DNA of 64,000 nt. Origin: Cydia pomonella. Lineage: Eukaryota > Arthropoda > Insecta > Lepidoptera > Tortricidae. Position 1 is the first letter of the stretch. The number at the start of each line of letters is the position of its first letter. The position numbers were made by a program, and so were the translations under genes. The stretch spans positions 8,990,001 to 9,054,000 of the forward strand of contig NC_084711.1 of NCBI RefSeq assembly GCF_033807575.1. The letters run 5' to 3'. Positions 10,540 through 22,850 of this stretch are shown piece after piece. The notes beneath the pieces are model-generated. The model searched no databases. It saw nothing but the letters and a program-made list of their open reading frames with translations, and was not told the DNA's origin.

Positions 10540-13320
10540 TGAAAAAAGTCAAGTTTAATTGGAACTAATGAAAGTTGTCGTTTTATGGTTTATATGTTTT
10601 TGTAACATCCAACTGCGAAACACAGTCAGACACTACATACCCTGAATCCTACAGGTTTCTCTCATTTTCCAGTCCGAAAACCTTGTATGGGTATTTTGTT
10701 AGATGCAAGCAATTTGATGGACTATAAATAAGTTCAAAAGAGGACACACCAATGAATTGTTGATGTGTCTGTTTTGCAATGGTGAAATGTTCATGTATTA
10801 CCTATTAAAGTAATGACTCTAAGCTCTAGCGAGAGCATATGTCTATGGGTACTTGTTTGGTCCCGTGGAAACTGTGCCACGTCGCGCCCTCTCTTAGTAA
10901 AAGTACTTTCTTCGAGCCGCTTTCAGAAACTCGTCTAGAACGAATGAATTTCCTCGCTTACTACTACTTACTAACCTTGTACGATGTGACATAAGGTACA
11001 AGCACTATAATTAGAACTGTCGGCGTTTTATGGTCGCTTGGGAAATGGTGATCACTGATCGAGCCCCTGAGGCGTGCGCCATGAACTAACGCTATACGAT
11101 GTTGTTTTTAATTGGTAATGATAATAGCGTTACGAAATATAAGAATTAAAATAATTATGATTGATATCTTGTAAAGATTTTTTTAATTCAGCTTCTTAAA
11201 TCACTGAAAAGTGCATATTTATGTCGGGGAAATCATGCTCATTAATTGATTTAGAGGCTTACTTGCTCGTCATTGATATTGTGATAAGATATTTACTGCA
11301 ACAACAGTAACGTTTTTATTAACTGTAATTATTTTACGAATTATATGGTGAGTAATTGCAACCCTTTATTGAAACTCATAAGGATATATTTTTTGTAGAT
11401 TATAGTTTTCCTTTTAACTGCATTGAAATTACAAGTCACAAAACTGACTTGAGTTGCGGGCAATAATATTTATCTTATTTATGAAGTCGTCAATAGAGAT
11501 GTGGTACATTCTGCTGACATCCTAAATAAGCAGAGTCCATATAAAAACAAACAACGAATTGGAGACCAGCCTTTGAGTTTTGTATGTTTTTACCTATATA
11601 TTGCATCTCGGCATTAAACAGATATAAATAAGAATCCATCAACAAATTAAAAAAGATCCGAAAAATATTGTAAGTACAAAATAGAAATGTGTTGTTCGAG
11701 TGGTTTAGACGTAATATTAGTTGTAACTGTATCTTTTCGTTCATAGTAAGTTTTGTAAATTGACCTAGTGCCTATTTTTTTTCATGCTTTCAATATCATT
11801 TACTCATGTTTATGTTTTATGACGATGATGGTGAGACAAAACACTATTTTACAACTTAAATTAAATGAACAAAGCATCAATCAAGCAAAACGCCTAGTAA
11901 GGCATAACACGCAGGTTATGCCAGGTTCTTTGTTTCCCAAAGAATGCATGGATACATTGGATACTGACGTAAAAGTCCCGTTGCGAAAAAATAAAAGCAT
12001 TCTGGCTCAAGATTTTTGAAAGTTTTATGTGTCTGGACCTGGAAACAAAGAGTCGTTTAACTGTTTCGAAAGCCAATAAATATTTTAGAACAGTTTTTAC
12101 CAAATTAAGCTTGCACGCGTGTCGAATTGGGTCACAAACGTTTTCCTAGCAAATAAATAGTCGAGGCTTTATTTATGGATATCTTTAGGTTAAATACCTT
12201 CTGGTAAAATATTTCCTTGCCAGATATATTTTCCTACTCCGTTTATTATACACGTACAGGTAGGTTTAATCATGAATGCCAGCGCGATGTGTGAGCGAAA
12301 TGCACTACGATCACAACAGACAAATTTTATCTTTCATTATTAATGTGTGGGAGCCATGTTGTTGGTATGCTAAATCTAAAGATATTGATACACTTTCTGA
12401 TGTTTACCAAAATATTAAAATGCTGTTTTCTATAATATGTAGGTATTTAAAAATACTGTATAAGCCGTCATGTAACCCGCTAGGTTAAGTTAGATTTCAT
12501 TTTGATGACCAATTAAAAAAGTAATAAAATAGTATCGAAACGAAGTACCAATAGGCCAATAATAGCCGGGCGGCAACAAGAGAAGGCTCATTCGGCAAAG
12601 CCTGCCGCTATGGCGCGGCAATGGATACCGGCGCGGTTGTGCACAGTCCCTCCACTCCGCAGCGAATTTCGCCGCTCTCGCCCACTGATCTACATTTCAC
12701 TTCCAATATGGGTCAATAACTGCCCACGCTCAGTCCCGGCCATTCACCTCGCCACTCCGAATCATTGTTCGCCAAATGTAAAGCGTTGCTGCAGGTCAAT
12801 GACCGGCGATGGTGCGTTTGCTGTCAGCGCAAGAGTCTTCTTCGAATGCCACTCAACGAGCTGTCATCAGCGCAAATACAAACATCCTCTCGTTTGTTGT
12901 GCCTATACTTGTTAGTCTACGGATAGCATAAATGCCGATCGGATGGCACATGAAATAATCTTTAGGTTTGAGAAGATACCTCTATACCGTTCTTTGCTGT
13001 TTTGGTAACTTAATCAATAACAAGAGATAGGTTTAGTAGGTCTATTTAGGTTAGGTTTTTGCCTGACAAAATATTAACTTACTTTTAAATCATGGACAAT
13101 AGTTAAATTTAAAGTGAAACTAAACATTTCCTTGTCCTAGAAATAGACTTAACAGACAATGAAACGCGTATGCCATAGATCACGTCGTAAAATTAAACTT
13201 TAACTACGCAAATTGGATAGACTTTGACTTAGCAAAGCGTTTTAATGACTAGAGAGGGTTTGTATGTGTAGTTTCTACCAGTTTACTTTTTTTTCGTTAT
13301 CACTAGTCAATTATATTTTA
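10540..13320. other. AT-rich non-coding stretch with one GC-rich island
   Basis: I see no recognisable gene. A GC-richer island at about 12550-12930 has CpGs and a 101-codon frame with Arg/Cys/Pro bias. I could not assign it, and it may be an untranslated exon or promoter-like segment. The remainder is low-complexity AT-rich DNA. Confidence 0.5.
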
Positions 13321-13330
13321 TTATACCAAT

Positions 13331-13976
13331 AAGAAAGAAAAGAGGCCTAGACTTTTTCTTAGTATATGACATTTATTTCAGTTTATAATTTATATAGTAG
13401 TGTTCCTACTTGAAGTAAAAACAAAATAAAATATTTTCTGAACATAATTTAATTTGTTCTAATACTTCTAATAGTATACCGGGTGTGGCCTGTAACAGAA
13501 GCAAAAAATTAAACTGTAGGCTGTACTCCTCAAACTGACCAACATTTGTTCAGCAACTTTTAAAAATAACTTTTATTTTGATTTTTAGAACACTTTAAAG
13601 TTTATTCTAAGACGCAATGTATTGCGAATTGTGTTATGTTTACAGCGTCACAATCAACGTCAATTAGACTAATGATAGCGTACATTGAAAGTAATATTTA
13701 ATTTGTATGAAAAATAGGAAATCAAAAGTATTCATAATTTTCAAATATCGCTGAATAAATGTTGGTAAGTTTGAGGAGTCCAACCTACAGTTAAATTTAT
13801 TGTTCGTATTACAGGCCACACCCAGTATACTATTAGAAGTATTAGAACAAATTAAATTATTTTCAGAGAATATTTTATTTCGTTTTTAATTCAAGGAGAA
13901 ACACTACTATATAAATTATAAACTTAAATAAATGTCATATACTAAGAAAAAGTCTAGGCCTCTTTTCTTTCTTTTT
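13331..13976. mobile_element. ~650-bp near-perfect palindrome (foldback element)
   Basis: The left arm runs from about 13331 to 13585 and the right arm from about 13725 to 13976. They are reverse complements with only scattered mismatches over about 250 bases. The outer arms share AAGAAAGAAAAGAGGCCTAG and TTTTTCTTAGTATATGAC; the inner arms share AGTATACCGGGTGTGGCC and AACTGTAGG..ACTCCTCAAA. The loop is about 140 bp. The inner GGGTGTGGCCTGTAA ends could mark a second element inserted at the centre of an older foldback. There is no coding capacity. Confidence 0.85.
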
Positions 13977-13980
13977 GGTC

Positions 13981-14030
13981 ACTTTTTCTTAGTATATGAC
14001 ATTTATTTCAGTTTATATTTTATATATTTG
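13981..14030. repeat. Third copy of the palindrome arm
   Basis: Five bases after the palindrome, ACTTTTTCTTAGTATATGAC and ATTTATTTCAGTTTATA repeat the left arm (13351-13396) in direct orientation. The copy shares TTTCAGTTT with the left arm, whereas the right arm differs there. It therefore looks like a duplication of the left arm or a neighbouring truncated copy. Confidence 0.75.
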
Positions 14031-14753
14031 TTTAGTTAAGAAGGAAAAGGGCGTCTGCTACTGCTTAAAATTACCATCACTTTAAAAATATTTTTTTGCA
14101 GTGGGTGAACTATTTTGGATGAACTAACAGTCGTATTAAGAGCTGATAAAACCGACTACAATACAGTTATTTTTTAGTTTAGAAACGGATCCATTCGTTT
14201 ATAGAAGCTATAGAACGTATATACTTATGGGAACTTAGCATCATATACAAAGCCTACAAGAGCAATATTATTAGGCATTAAAATTCTACTAATAGAACAG
14301 AAAACGACTGGTAAATACCACTAGATTCCCAATTTCTATAGCTCGTATTTCAAAAATAACATTTCACTGATTTTTCGAGTGACAAAGAAGCCGAATTCGA
14401 GGACTCGAAATTCAAAAATCGGCCCCCAGAACAGTTGTTAGTAACTGTTGTCAAGAGGTTTTAGTTAGTACCGTCATACATTTGGACAGTAAAGCACAAA
14501 AGAACCATTCCATTAGTGCTCTGGAGGACTCATTATAATATTATAGTGATATCGACCAAAAGTTTATTTTAGCTTAGGGCTCAGCTCACAACACTCCATG
14601 ACATGTAAGTATATGACCTGGAGTGACTATCAATAAAGTTAACAAAAACTGCCAGATATGTATTAACTGTTATAAAAAAATATTAATTTGTTTGTATATA
14701 GTTCATATTTAGTGTAGTGAAATCTAAATCCAAAGCTGTTAGGCCCGTTAATA

Positions 14754-15191
14754 CACCGTGTTTTACTTCCGTTAATTTCAAGGGTGCATTCCTGAGCTTA
14801 AATTAAGTAACTTTCTCAAGGACACCGGTATTGTTATTAACTCCATTTCGGAGATAATCAATAAATATTTTTTATCTTAGACGGCCCTAACGAGCGTATG
14901 CACTTGCCTTAGGGCATGTTTACATATTGATTAGTGTTTAGTATGAGTATGCTACATTTGCTACTAAACGTAAATACTATGTCGGACGATTGATGTTCGA
15001 AATGACATTGATATGTCACAGTTTTCAATTGTTTGGTTGAATTAAATGTAATGCCCGTGTTACAACAACGCTATATGCAACATTTAATTACTTTTTATAA
15101 AAATATTTTTTTTTAATTAACTATACCTTTTAGTTTCTTTAAACGTACTTACCCATACCCCGGAGTTAACGGAATTCAATAAAACACGGTG
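14754..15191. mobile_element. TA-flanked inverted-repeat element, copy A (complete)
   Basis: The left end is TA|CACCGTGTTTTACTTCCGTT and the right end is the reverse complement, ending AAAACACGGTG|TA, so the termini are inverted and flanked by TA dinucleotides. The 438-bp body has no transposase frame. TA target sites are a property of the Tc1/mariner superfamily; classing this as a mariner-type MITE is inference. Related copies lie at 30020-30350 (5'-truncated) and 36577-38372 (interrupted). A 91-codon minus frame here is element-internal and not a gene. Confidence 0.85.
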
Positions 15192-15399
15192 TATACATTC
15201 ATTTCCAAAATTAAAATTTTCGTAATATTCCACACGAGAAAACTCGTATCCACATCTATTTATGCACAATGTGATAAATACTGACGTAGTGAATTGATGA
15301 GCGGAACATACGGCGATAACTAAATATTTAAGTGGCAAGGAAAAGTGGCGCGCTGAACGGCGCTCGCGCTGTCGTATCATCCGAAGTGTCACGTTGAAC

Positions 15400-16400
15400 T
15401 CTTACATAAGCATTTGGTGTGCTTTCGAAAATATTAAACGACGATTTTTGCCATGTCTCCGGCGAACAATGACGGTTGTTGAAAATGGGAAGGGCTTAAG
15501 AAAGCCAGTCGTATCGCCGTACATGTCCTCGATCTACAAAGTTAAGGTGACTTAAATTGCCAGTAAATAACATCATGACTACTGTTATTACTGTTGGTTA
15601 TGGTGTGGGACGCAATAAAAGAAGATTGATAAAGAGTTAAGTATTACTACTTTAGGAAGGTAGCTATTTATTATGTGCAACTGTTATAGTTCTTTTAGTC
15701 ACGTGTGACGTATTATTATTTATTAAACGTTTTTTTTTCTAAAGTTCAAGATGCTTCTTAGATCAACAAGTGTATTTGTATTTAGATACGTAGAGTCAAT
15801 TAAAATCAAAAACAAGTCGAGAACTTTGTTGACTAGTTGTTGCTAAGTGTATTTAAAACACACATGCTCAAGCCGCAAACGAGCCATGTATTTTGGCCTG
15901 GGGCGGTTATGGCACATGGCGGACAGGTCGGCCCAAGGAGAAACACTCGGCTTGCTCCACATTCAAGTTCGGAGCCGATGACTCCTCGTGACCGCGCCCT
16001 CCTTAGCGAGTGCTGCTTTATCCGCCGAATTTCTCCACTGTTCCGCATCATCATGGACAAAAAGTCGAGACCCGTTCGGTGGAAGCGCGGCCTAGTTGCG
16101 ACTCTGACCTGCCCACATAGCGTACTACACTCAATGCCAAACACAGAAGACAATTTTGGCCCAACAAAGGTGATAATTAAGCTGAATGGGGACAGAAATA
16201 GCTTGTCATGTTTGGCAGTGTAGCACACGATTGACGTGTAACAACGAAGGTAACTCTTTGATTAAACTATTGAAGTACTTATGTACGGTATTGGGTACAT
16301 GCGTGTATTTACATATATTAATTGTATTAGCAGAAAACCGGTTTTGTTGAGATTTCCTTTGTTGTTTGTGAGATATACATAACTATATCTTACAAACAAC
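15400..16400. other. Non-coding stretch with a GC-richer segment
   Basis: At about 15860-16140 both strands have frames of about 130 codons, a sign of locally high GC and few stops more than of a gene. I recognise no domain on either strand. A local hairpin lies at about 16350-16402 (CCTTTGTTGTTTGTGAGATA against TATCTTACAAACAACAAGG). This segment could be an untranslated exon. Confidence 0.4.
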
Positions 16401-16406
16401 AAGGAG

Positions 16407-16626
16407 TTTCGGGTTACGCATAAGAATAGCCTAAAATCCTGCACAGTTTTTAACTAAAGCAGAATATAGAAAGCCATTTAGGGCCGTTTTAAATAATTAT
16501 TAATATGTAGAAAGTTTATTGACTGGACTTATTTGGGTATTTAAAACGATCCTAAATGGCTTTCTATACACTGCTTTAGATAAAACCCGTTCAGGATTTA
16601 AGGCAATTCTTATGCGTAACTCGAAA
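16407..16626. mobile_element. Foldback element, ~90-bp imperfect arms
   Basis: The left arm holds TTTCGGGTTACGCATAAGAA, CCTAAAATCCTG, CTAAAGCAG and ATAGAAAGCCATTTAGG. The right arm has the reverse complements in the mirrored order (CCTAAATGGCTTTCTAT, CTGCTTTAG, CAGGATTTAAGG, TTCTTATGCGTAACTCGAAA). No coding capacity is present. Confidence 0.75.
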
Positions 16627-17799
16627 TTATTGGTTTCAGATTTTTCCTTTGTTATTTAGGAATAAAGAACTACATTAATATATGAATGAAAATTATGTAG
16701 TAACTAAAAATTCATGGTATAGAAAATAGGCAAAAGTCGTACATGTAAAAAAAAATAGCGGTTATTTTAACAGTTACTATCACATCAGTCATCGCGCAAT
16801 TACATAATTTGTGGATTGTGCGTGTGCGCCTGTTTCTCTGAACTCTCTTAACCACGGATCGCGCCGTACAACCTGCGCGATCTCCAAATAAGCGGTTTCG
16901 TAGCTACCGTACGACGACAACCTACTGACCGACTGAGTAAGCCCCATCATTACTCATTCTTTTTTCACTTTCCGGTGCTGATTAAATGAAATGCAGCTAA
17001 TCGGTCGCAGATTGGCTTTGTAATATTTTAAACAGTTGTTAATTTCGCTAGTTTGCATGAATTATCATTAGAAAATTATAAATATTCTTGTCATTGATCA
17101 AACACTGCGATAATTGCAATTACAAAATGGCCATTAAAGTAGTAAATAATCCAGCAAATGCTAACGTCCAGTTACTATAAACACACTTAAACGCCAGATA
17201 AACATAAACATTGGCAAGCAATGCTAAAAATTAAGTGTTATTTCCAGTAGTTACATTTTATACTGTAGTAAATCTATACGTAAATATAATCGACTACACA
17301 TGAAACAGAGAATAAGCATTTTTAACGGTGCTTAAATTGCAAATCCTAAGTAAAGCCTAGAACTGGATCACATTATCGCTCCAGTAGCAAAATATCTTCG
17401 TACTTTAATCGATATATCCATGAAAAAGGAAAAACTACTATCCGACGGAAATAGTTGATCGTACAGCAACAACAATAGGTACTTAGGCTGTATGGCTTGG
17501 ATATCGTGGAAGTTTTCCTCGATGTTTTGAGTGGTAATGTAAGTACACATAAGTTTATCATATGGGCCGATTAAAATGTATATATTTACCAGTTTGGTCT
17601 TTTGAAAAGTTTCATAAAGGTGAACTTATGTTGTTTTTTTTTTTAATTTTTATATTTTTATATTTCAGACCTCATTTACCTATTATTTTTCAAAACAAAG
17701 GTCAACCATTCCCAGTGAATTTAGCAAATTTATCATGAAACTACCAGTGCATTTCATAAGTCAACGAACTCAGATATTTTGAACAGAGTTGGTCGGTGA

Positions 17800-17819
17800 A
17801 TATATATATATATATATAT
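17800..17819. repeat. (TA)n microsatellite
   Basis: An uninterrupted TA dinucleotide run of about ten units. Confidence 0.9.
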
Positions 17820-17959
17820 TTGCTATAATATATTCTTGCTTCCCGCCATCTCCGTCCGAATAAATAGAAGGAATTATGGATATAGTCAATATACAAGCTT
17901 TAATCTGAAAGCGTATTATGATTTCTTTTATCACGCTATAAACTGCATATTGCAATTTT

Positions 17960-20900
17960 ATCAGTACCCCACGATATTAAGCACCATCTATTATGCTCGG
18001 GCGCGCATAGTGTCAGTGAATATGTCAATGAGATTTAGAGGTATGTGTCTAAGCAAACTAAGTTCGGCGAAGTGCGGCGTGCAATACCGGGCGACGCAGG
18101 CGCGTCCAGCAGTTGTCGCTGCGCAGCGCAGGTAAATGTCGCGCATGCGGCCTCCGCACTCACAAACGGCCTTTGCAGTTCGGTGCGGTCGACGACCCGA
18201 TCGAGGTTATTCACCCGCATTTTCACTTTCGTCCAAAGGATAACTGTACCACATAACATAAGTCACGTGCGTGTCATGATTCAGTCGCAGGCGATTCCGC
18301 ATCGCGGTCCTGAAGCCCAAGAGGAATACGTAAGATGAGATTCACCTAATTCTCAAACAAAGCCTAAGAAACGTGACCACTATTGTCTGTAACTTCTTTA
18401 GATTTTTTTGTACAGCTATTTTTAGATGCTGTTTTACATTATATGTATGTAAATTATTTATGTATTTGGGCATTGCTTGTCGAAGCAATTTATTCTCTCT
18501 GCATAATTACATAAATGTCAATTGAGCGGACGCCAGATCACCTGCGCGGAGCTAGGAGGTTGTTGCACTAATGATAGCCGATGTCGTAAGTCGGGCGATG
18601 GACCGGTGTCCTTTTCACGTATTTTGGGTACAATTAGGTAATTTCTGGTAAGGTGGTGGGGACGATGCGTGGGGTTGCGGGCTCGGCGGTTGCGCAACCG
18701 GTCGTCGACTCGGTTATGTCAGCGGTTTACGTAAGCGTCCCTCGGCAGCGCGGGCGCCAATTGTAACCCGCGACCGTTTCGCACTTCGCGCGGACTATTT
18801 GCAGACGACCGCGACTCGTTAGCGAGATGCGAGCCTACGCATTGACACGCGTTAAATCTATCAACCCTATTTTATGACACTGTTACACCGATTATATAGT
18901 TTTTCATTAGTCGATTATTAAATAAAGGAGGAATTGTTTCATATAATATTACATTTTCATTTACATTTATTTTTTGTTAAAATTATAAATTATATATAAG
19001 CAAATGAGTTCAACGAAATCGTTTAGGGGTCAGTTATTTATAGTAATGTTTATTAATTAAACAAAACGTATTTTAACGGCGCCGCCTATAATATTGCGTA
19101 AAACAAACCGCCGTCCCATTAAGTTTAACCTTTCGTTAATCGATTAGAAACAGTACCTATCAGTTCATTGTGGCCGTTGAGAAAATGTGCCTAGAGGAGT
19201 AATTAAGATATGGTCGGGTTGGGTTGCAGAGAAGGGGCTGGAGTGGTTGCGTCAGCGTGCCGGAGAGCGGCCGGACTCAACGCACAAGGTTGCAGAGGTT
19301 CAATGCTCTAGAAATACGACACCCGACCCCGCAACCGCACGCTGCGCGCCCGCGCTCGTAGACCCCACGGCTACGACGCGTAGACCACAGGAAACCAATA
19401 CTTATCAATTGGGAATATCTACTCCAAATGTTACAAGGGTCCTCGGGGAACTAGATCGGGTGAATCGTGTGTGGTACTTTTGGCAATTGATAACAATTGT
19501 TTAGTTGATTTTTTTGCATAAATCCTTTTGATAACAAAATAATCAAGGAATGAGGGTTAATCGTTTTCATTTTAATTTAAGTGTTAGTCACATAAGGTAC
19601 TTATGTTTACTACAGCTACACTGAATCCTTTCAGGATTCAAAGTCGTGATGATTGATGATTTACGTGAGGACATTATAATCTCAAGTTTAAAATAATTCC
19701 AGGGTATGTCTTAAGTATAATTTATGCCGGTTAATGAACTTAAACCTGCCGTGACATTTATGGCTCGAATCGAAGTGTTTATTGAAATTAGATAATTTGA
19801 ATTGCAATACGCAATTAGTGATTAAAGTCACCATATTTTATTCATATTAGGATTCATGCGAGTTTGCGTCAGACACTTAACATTTTAATGCTGTGTAAAA
19901 TGATGAAATAAAAAGGAAGTAAAGCTTTCAAAGTTAATTAAAAGCATTCAGTATAAAGTAGTATTTACAAAATGAGCCAGTAGTTTATAAAAATAATGAC
20001 GTGTACCAAATAGTTAATATGCGTGGTTGGGCCCAAATTATAATAATAGTAAATACAGCGCTTCAAAATGGGGTTAAAAGGTGAATTTCATTAAGATTTA
20101 AAATGAACTTTAAAACATAGGTAGGTATATCTATGGCGAATAGCGGTTTTAATGAGCCACACTTCTATTGACGATTACAGCCTATCAGTTAACAATGGGC
20201 TTTGTTGTTCTGCTCCCGAGGGCAGTTTTGTTTTACTATAAACTTTCAAAAGACACGTCGTCGAAGCACGTCCAATGAGCCAACCTGGCAAACGTTTCGC
20301 AATTTTTATAAATAATTTTGCCTCTGACCTTTGTGCGCCACCGAATTTAACTCGATTGGTATTCCTGTGGCGACGATGTATGTTTTTCGTAACATGTGTT
20401 TCGGCGCAGCGCAACCGTGACCAACATAGCTACACCACCGCGTACCTCGCAGGATACAAATCATTTTCGTCACTTTGCTGTGTACGACACTTTTTATTAC
20501 GCGTGAAAGTTTTAAAGCCGAAAATACTCTTATACGAAACAGAGCAAATATTTGGTAGGTGTTGGTTCGATAAGCAAATGCATTTTCAAATATAAATTAA
20601 ACATCTTGTAGACTTTAAATTTACATATGTGAGTAGTAAGATCTTCCTTAGTCAACGCCATCAGTTCCACCGGCACCAGGCTCCTTTGATTGATCTATAC
20701 GCCCTCATAATCTGACCCCACACAGCTGGCTTCTACGTGCTTGTTCTTCTATCCCTACGGGTGATCTGGTCGCTGAGCAAAAATGGACTCTATATGGCCC
20801 TTCACTAAGATTAGACAAGAAACCTTTGTTATCATTATTTTTATATGCCAAATAAAGTCCCAATACCCTTTGTTGATTAAGAACAGTATCCGATAATGTT

Positions 20901-21600
20901 AAATAGGACATCGAACGATGCACTTTAAACACTGTAAACATATTTTTCATTGCAATCTTATCATTATCACAAATCACTTGCATTGCTATGTAGGGTCATG
21001 TGCTTGATGTCATGGAGGGATGATCTCAGAAAGTGATTATAAACGAGATAGTCAAGACCAGTTACCAGGATAAATCCTCATAACGGCCTCAACGAAGGTT
21101 GGTGAGCACACGTATTTATAACTAGGGTCACCTTTGTTGATACAGTGCAACTAAATAGGTATACCGCATAACACACTGGTCACTTTATACATTATTTATC
21201 TCAGGATGGGTCTTTCAAAGGATAAATATGAGGGTATTTTTTATTACTCTGATTAAAACAACGCTAGTTAGAGATAATCACCATCACATTGTTTCCAATT
21301 CGATTTTCTGTATATCGCGCGCTACGGTCCGGTCCGAACGGTGACGTTTTGTTTATTTATTTTTTGAGCGAAATGTCGAAACGTTGACAATTTCTCCGCT
21401 CACTTCTTTGCTTATTCTGATTTCTTGCAAGAAACCGTAGAAAGCGTCACAGTGCTTATACAACTCTTTAACACTCGCAACGGCGCCGTTCGAGATCACC
21501 AAAATCTTTGCTGATTCGCGATAGCAACTGCTTTGGACTGAGTTCAGTGACCCCGTTGGCCCGCTCTACTCAGAGTTTCACCGCAATATTATCTGCAATA
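17960..21600. other. Non-coding stretch with CpG-rich islands
   Basis: GC- and CpG-rich patches lie at about 18050-18330, 18520-18860, 19190-19390 and 21310-21560, inside AT-rich DNA. Frames in these patches (up to about 105 codons) are Arg/Ala/Pro-rich on both strands and carry no recognisable domain. They may mark promoters or untranslated first exons, but no start-donor pair convinced me. Confidence 0.35.
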
Positions 21601-21607
21601 TCTATAC

Positions 21608-21880
21608 GTTACGCCCGTAGGCTGAAAATTCTGAATTTAATTATGGTTAGGTAACAACACGCAGCACTCAAATTAATTGTTTTACACTTGTGTTAGTTGT
21701 TTTCCGCATTTATTACACAAATGTAAACACCTATCAGACAGGTTTTTAACAATGTAAAAATAAAAATATACTAAAACGATCAAAATAGAACACCAACCTT
21801 TTTGACAGCATTTTGAGACTTTTGCAATAGGTTATTATGTAACCATAATTTAAATACAAAATTTTCAGCCTAAAGGCGTA
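21608..21880. mobile_element. Inverted-repeat element with TAGGCTGAAAATT ends
   Basis: The left arm is GTAGGCTGAAAATTCTGAAT followed by TTAATTATGGTTA. The right arm is the reverse complement (TAACCATAATTTAAATACAA, AATTTTCAGCCTA). About 180 bp lie between them. No target duplication is clear. Confidence 0.65.
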
Positions 21881-22072
21881 TCGTACGTAACTTATGTATA
21901 TTGCAAATATATTTGTGGTGAAACTTTTTCCTATTTCTTACAAAACTCTTACATATTAATAATAGTCAGCCTATGAGTAGGGGAGCACGGTGCGGTATCT
22001 TTACTAGTACAACTGTAATATTTTATAGTGACCTAGTAGGAGTAGTAGGTACCTTTTATTTATATATATACT

Positions 22073-22175
22073 ACGTAGGTGGCAAACAAGCATACGGCCC
22101 GCCTGATGGTAAGCAGTCTCCGTAGCCTATGTACGCCTACAACTCCAGAGGAGTTATATGCGCGTTGCCGACCCT
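22073..22175 (-). mobile_element. Non-LTR retrotransposon 3' tail fragment
   Basis: The minus strand contains GGAGACTGCTTACCATCAGG, then CGGGCCGTATGCTTGTTTGC and CACC. This LINE 3' tail motif set is also found at 33535 and, in variant form, at 24695. No coding part is kept. Confidence 0.6.
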
Positions 22176-22599
22176 AAAATGTTTGTTTTTCTTTAATGTA
22201 TGTATGGTTTATTGATTATTTATTGACCCTGATTTATCTAAATAGACAATTATTTTTTATTGGTCCTCCGTCATTAAGGCAAGACTTGATAATAGGATCC
22301 TGGAGAAATTAGGAAAGCTCTGCAAATATTATAAACATTCCTACTCGTATTGGTGCGATAGTGATTTGTCTTTTTGTGCAATTTTCAAGACGGAAAACTT
22401 CCATACAACCCCGCTTCTCTCGTATGGCTTATTACTATTTTTTTATGTTAATTGCTATGCCCGGAACGTTAAATGCTGGCTTTGTGCTGGTGATGTGTTT
22501 TGTGTTGTCGTAGCGCTATCCTGCCAATTTGCTACGACTCGTTTACGGAGACTGGGATCCGCTCGGCTTGACATAATCACAAGGATTAATTAGCACTGC

Positions 22600-22850
22600 A
22601 ACTAGTTTTTAAGAAAACGACTGCCATTTGACCTTTCAACCCGGAGGCGAAATTAGGCCTCTTTGGGTTAGTCCAGTTCCTTACGACTGTTTTCCTTCAC
22701 TGACAAGGGCCTAAAAACATCATATGTTGTTTCGTACTTGAAAAGTTAATTTAAGTTCCAAAAAACTCATTGGTGTAAACTGGGGTTCGAATCCGCGACC
22801 TGCAGTTTTAAAGTCGCATGCCTTACCATTTACTAACACAATCAACGGTC
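22600..22850 (-). mobile_element. tRNA-derived SINE (diverged)
   Basis: Read on the minus strand it has a tRNA-like segment (GGTAAGGCATGCGACTTTAA, GTCGCGGATTCGAACCCC), then ACCAATGAGTTTTTTGG, then the diagnostic body GTGAAGGAAAACAGTCGTAA and GGACTAACCCAAAGAGGCCT, and CTCCGGGTTGAAAGGTCAAA. The element is diverged and the head is incomplete. It is not a functional tRNA gene. Confidence 0.75.

Noticed and set aside
15117..15392. 91-codon minus-strand open frame
   Set aside because: Its 3' part lies within the right end of the TA-flanked element at 14754-15191, and it has no recognisable domain.
15833..16228. Overlapping ~130-codon frames on both strands
   Set aside because: Complementary open frames in a GC-richer patch, with no motif, start context or splice evidence on either strand.
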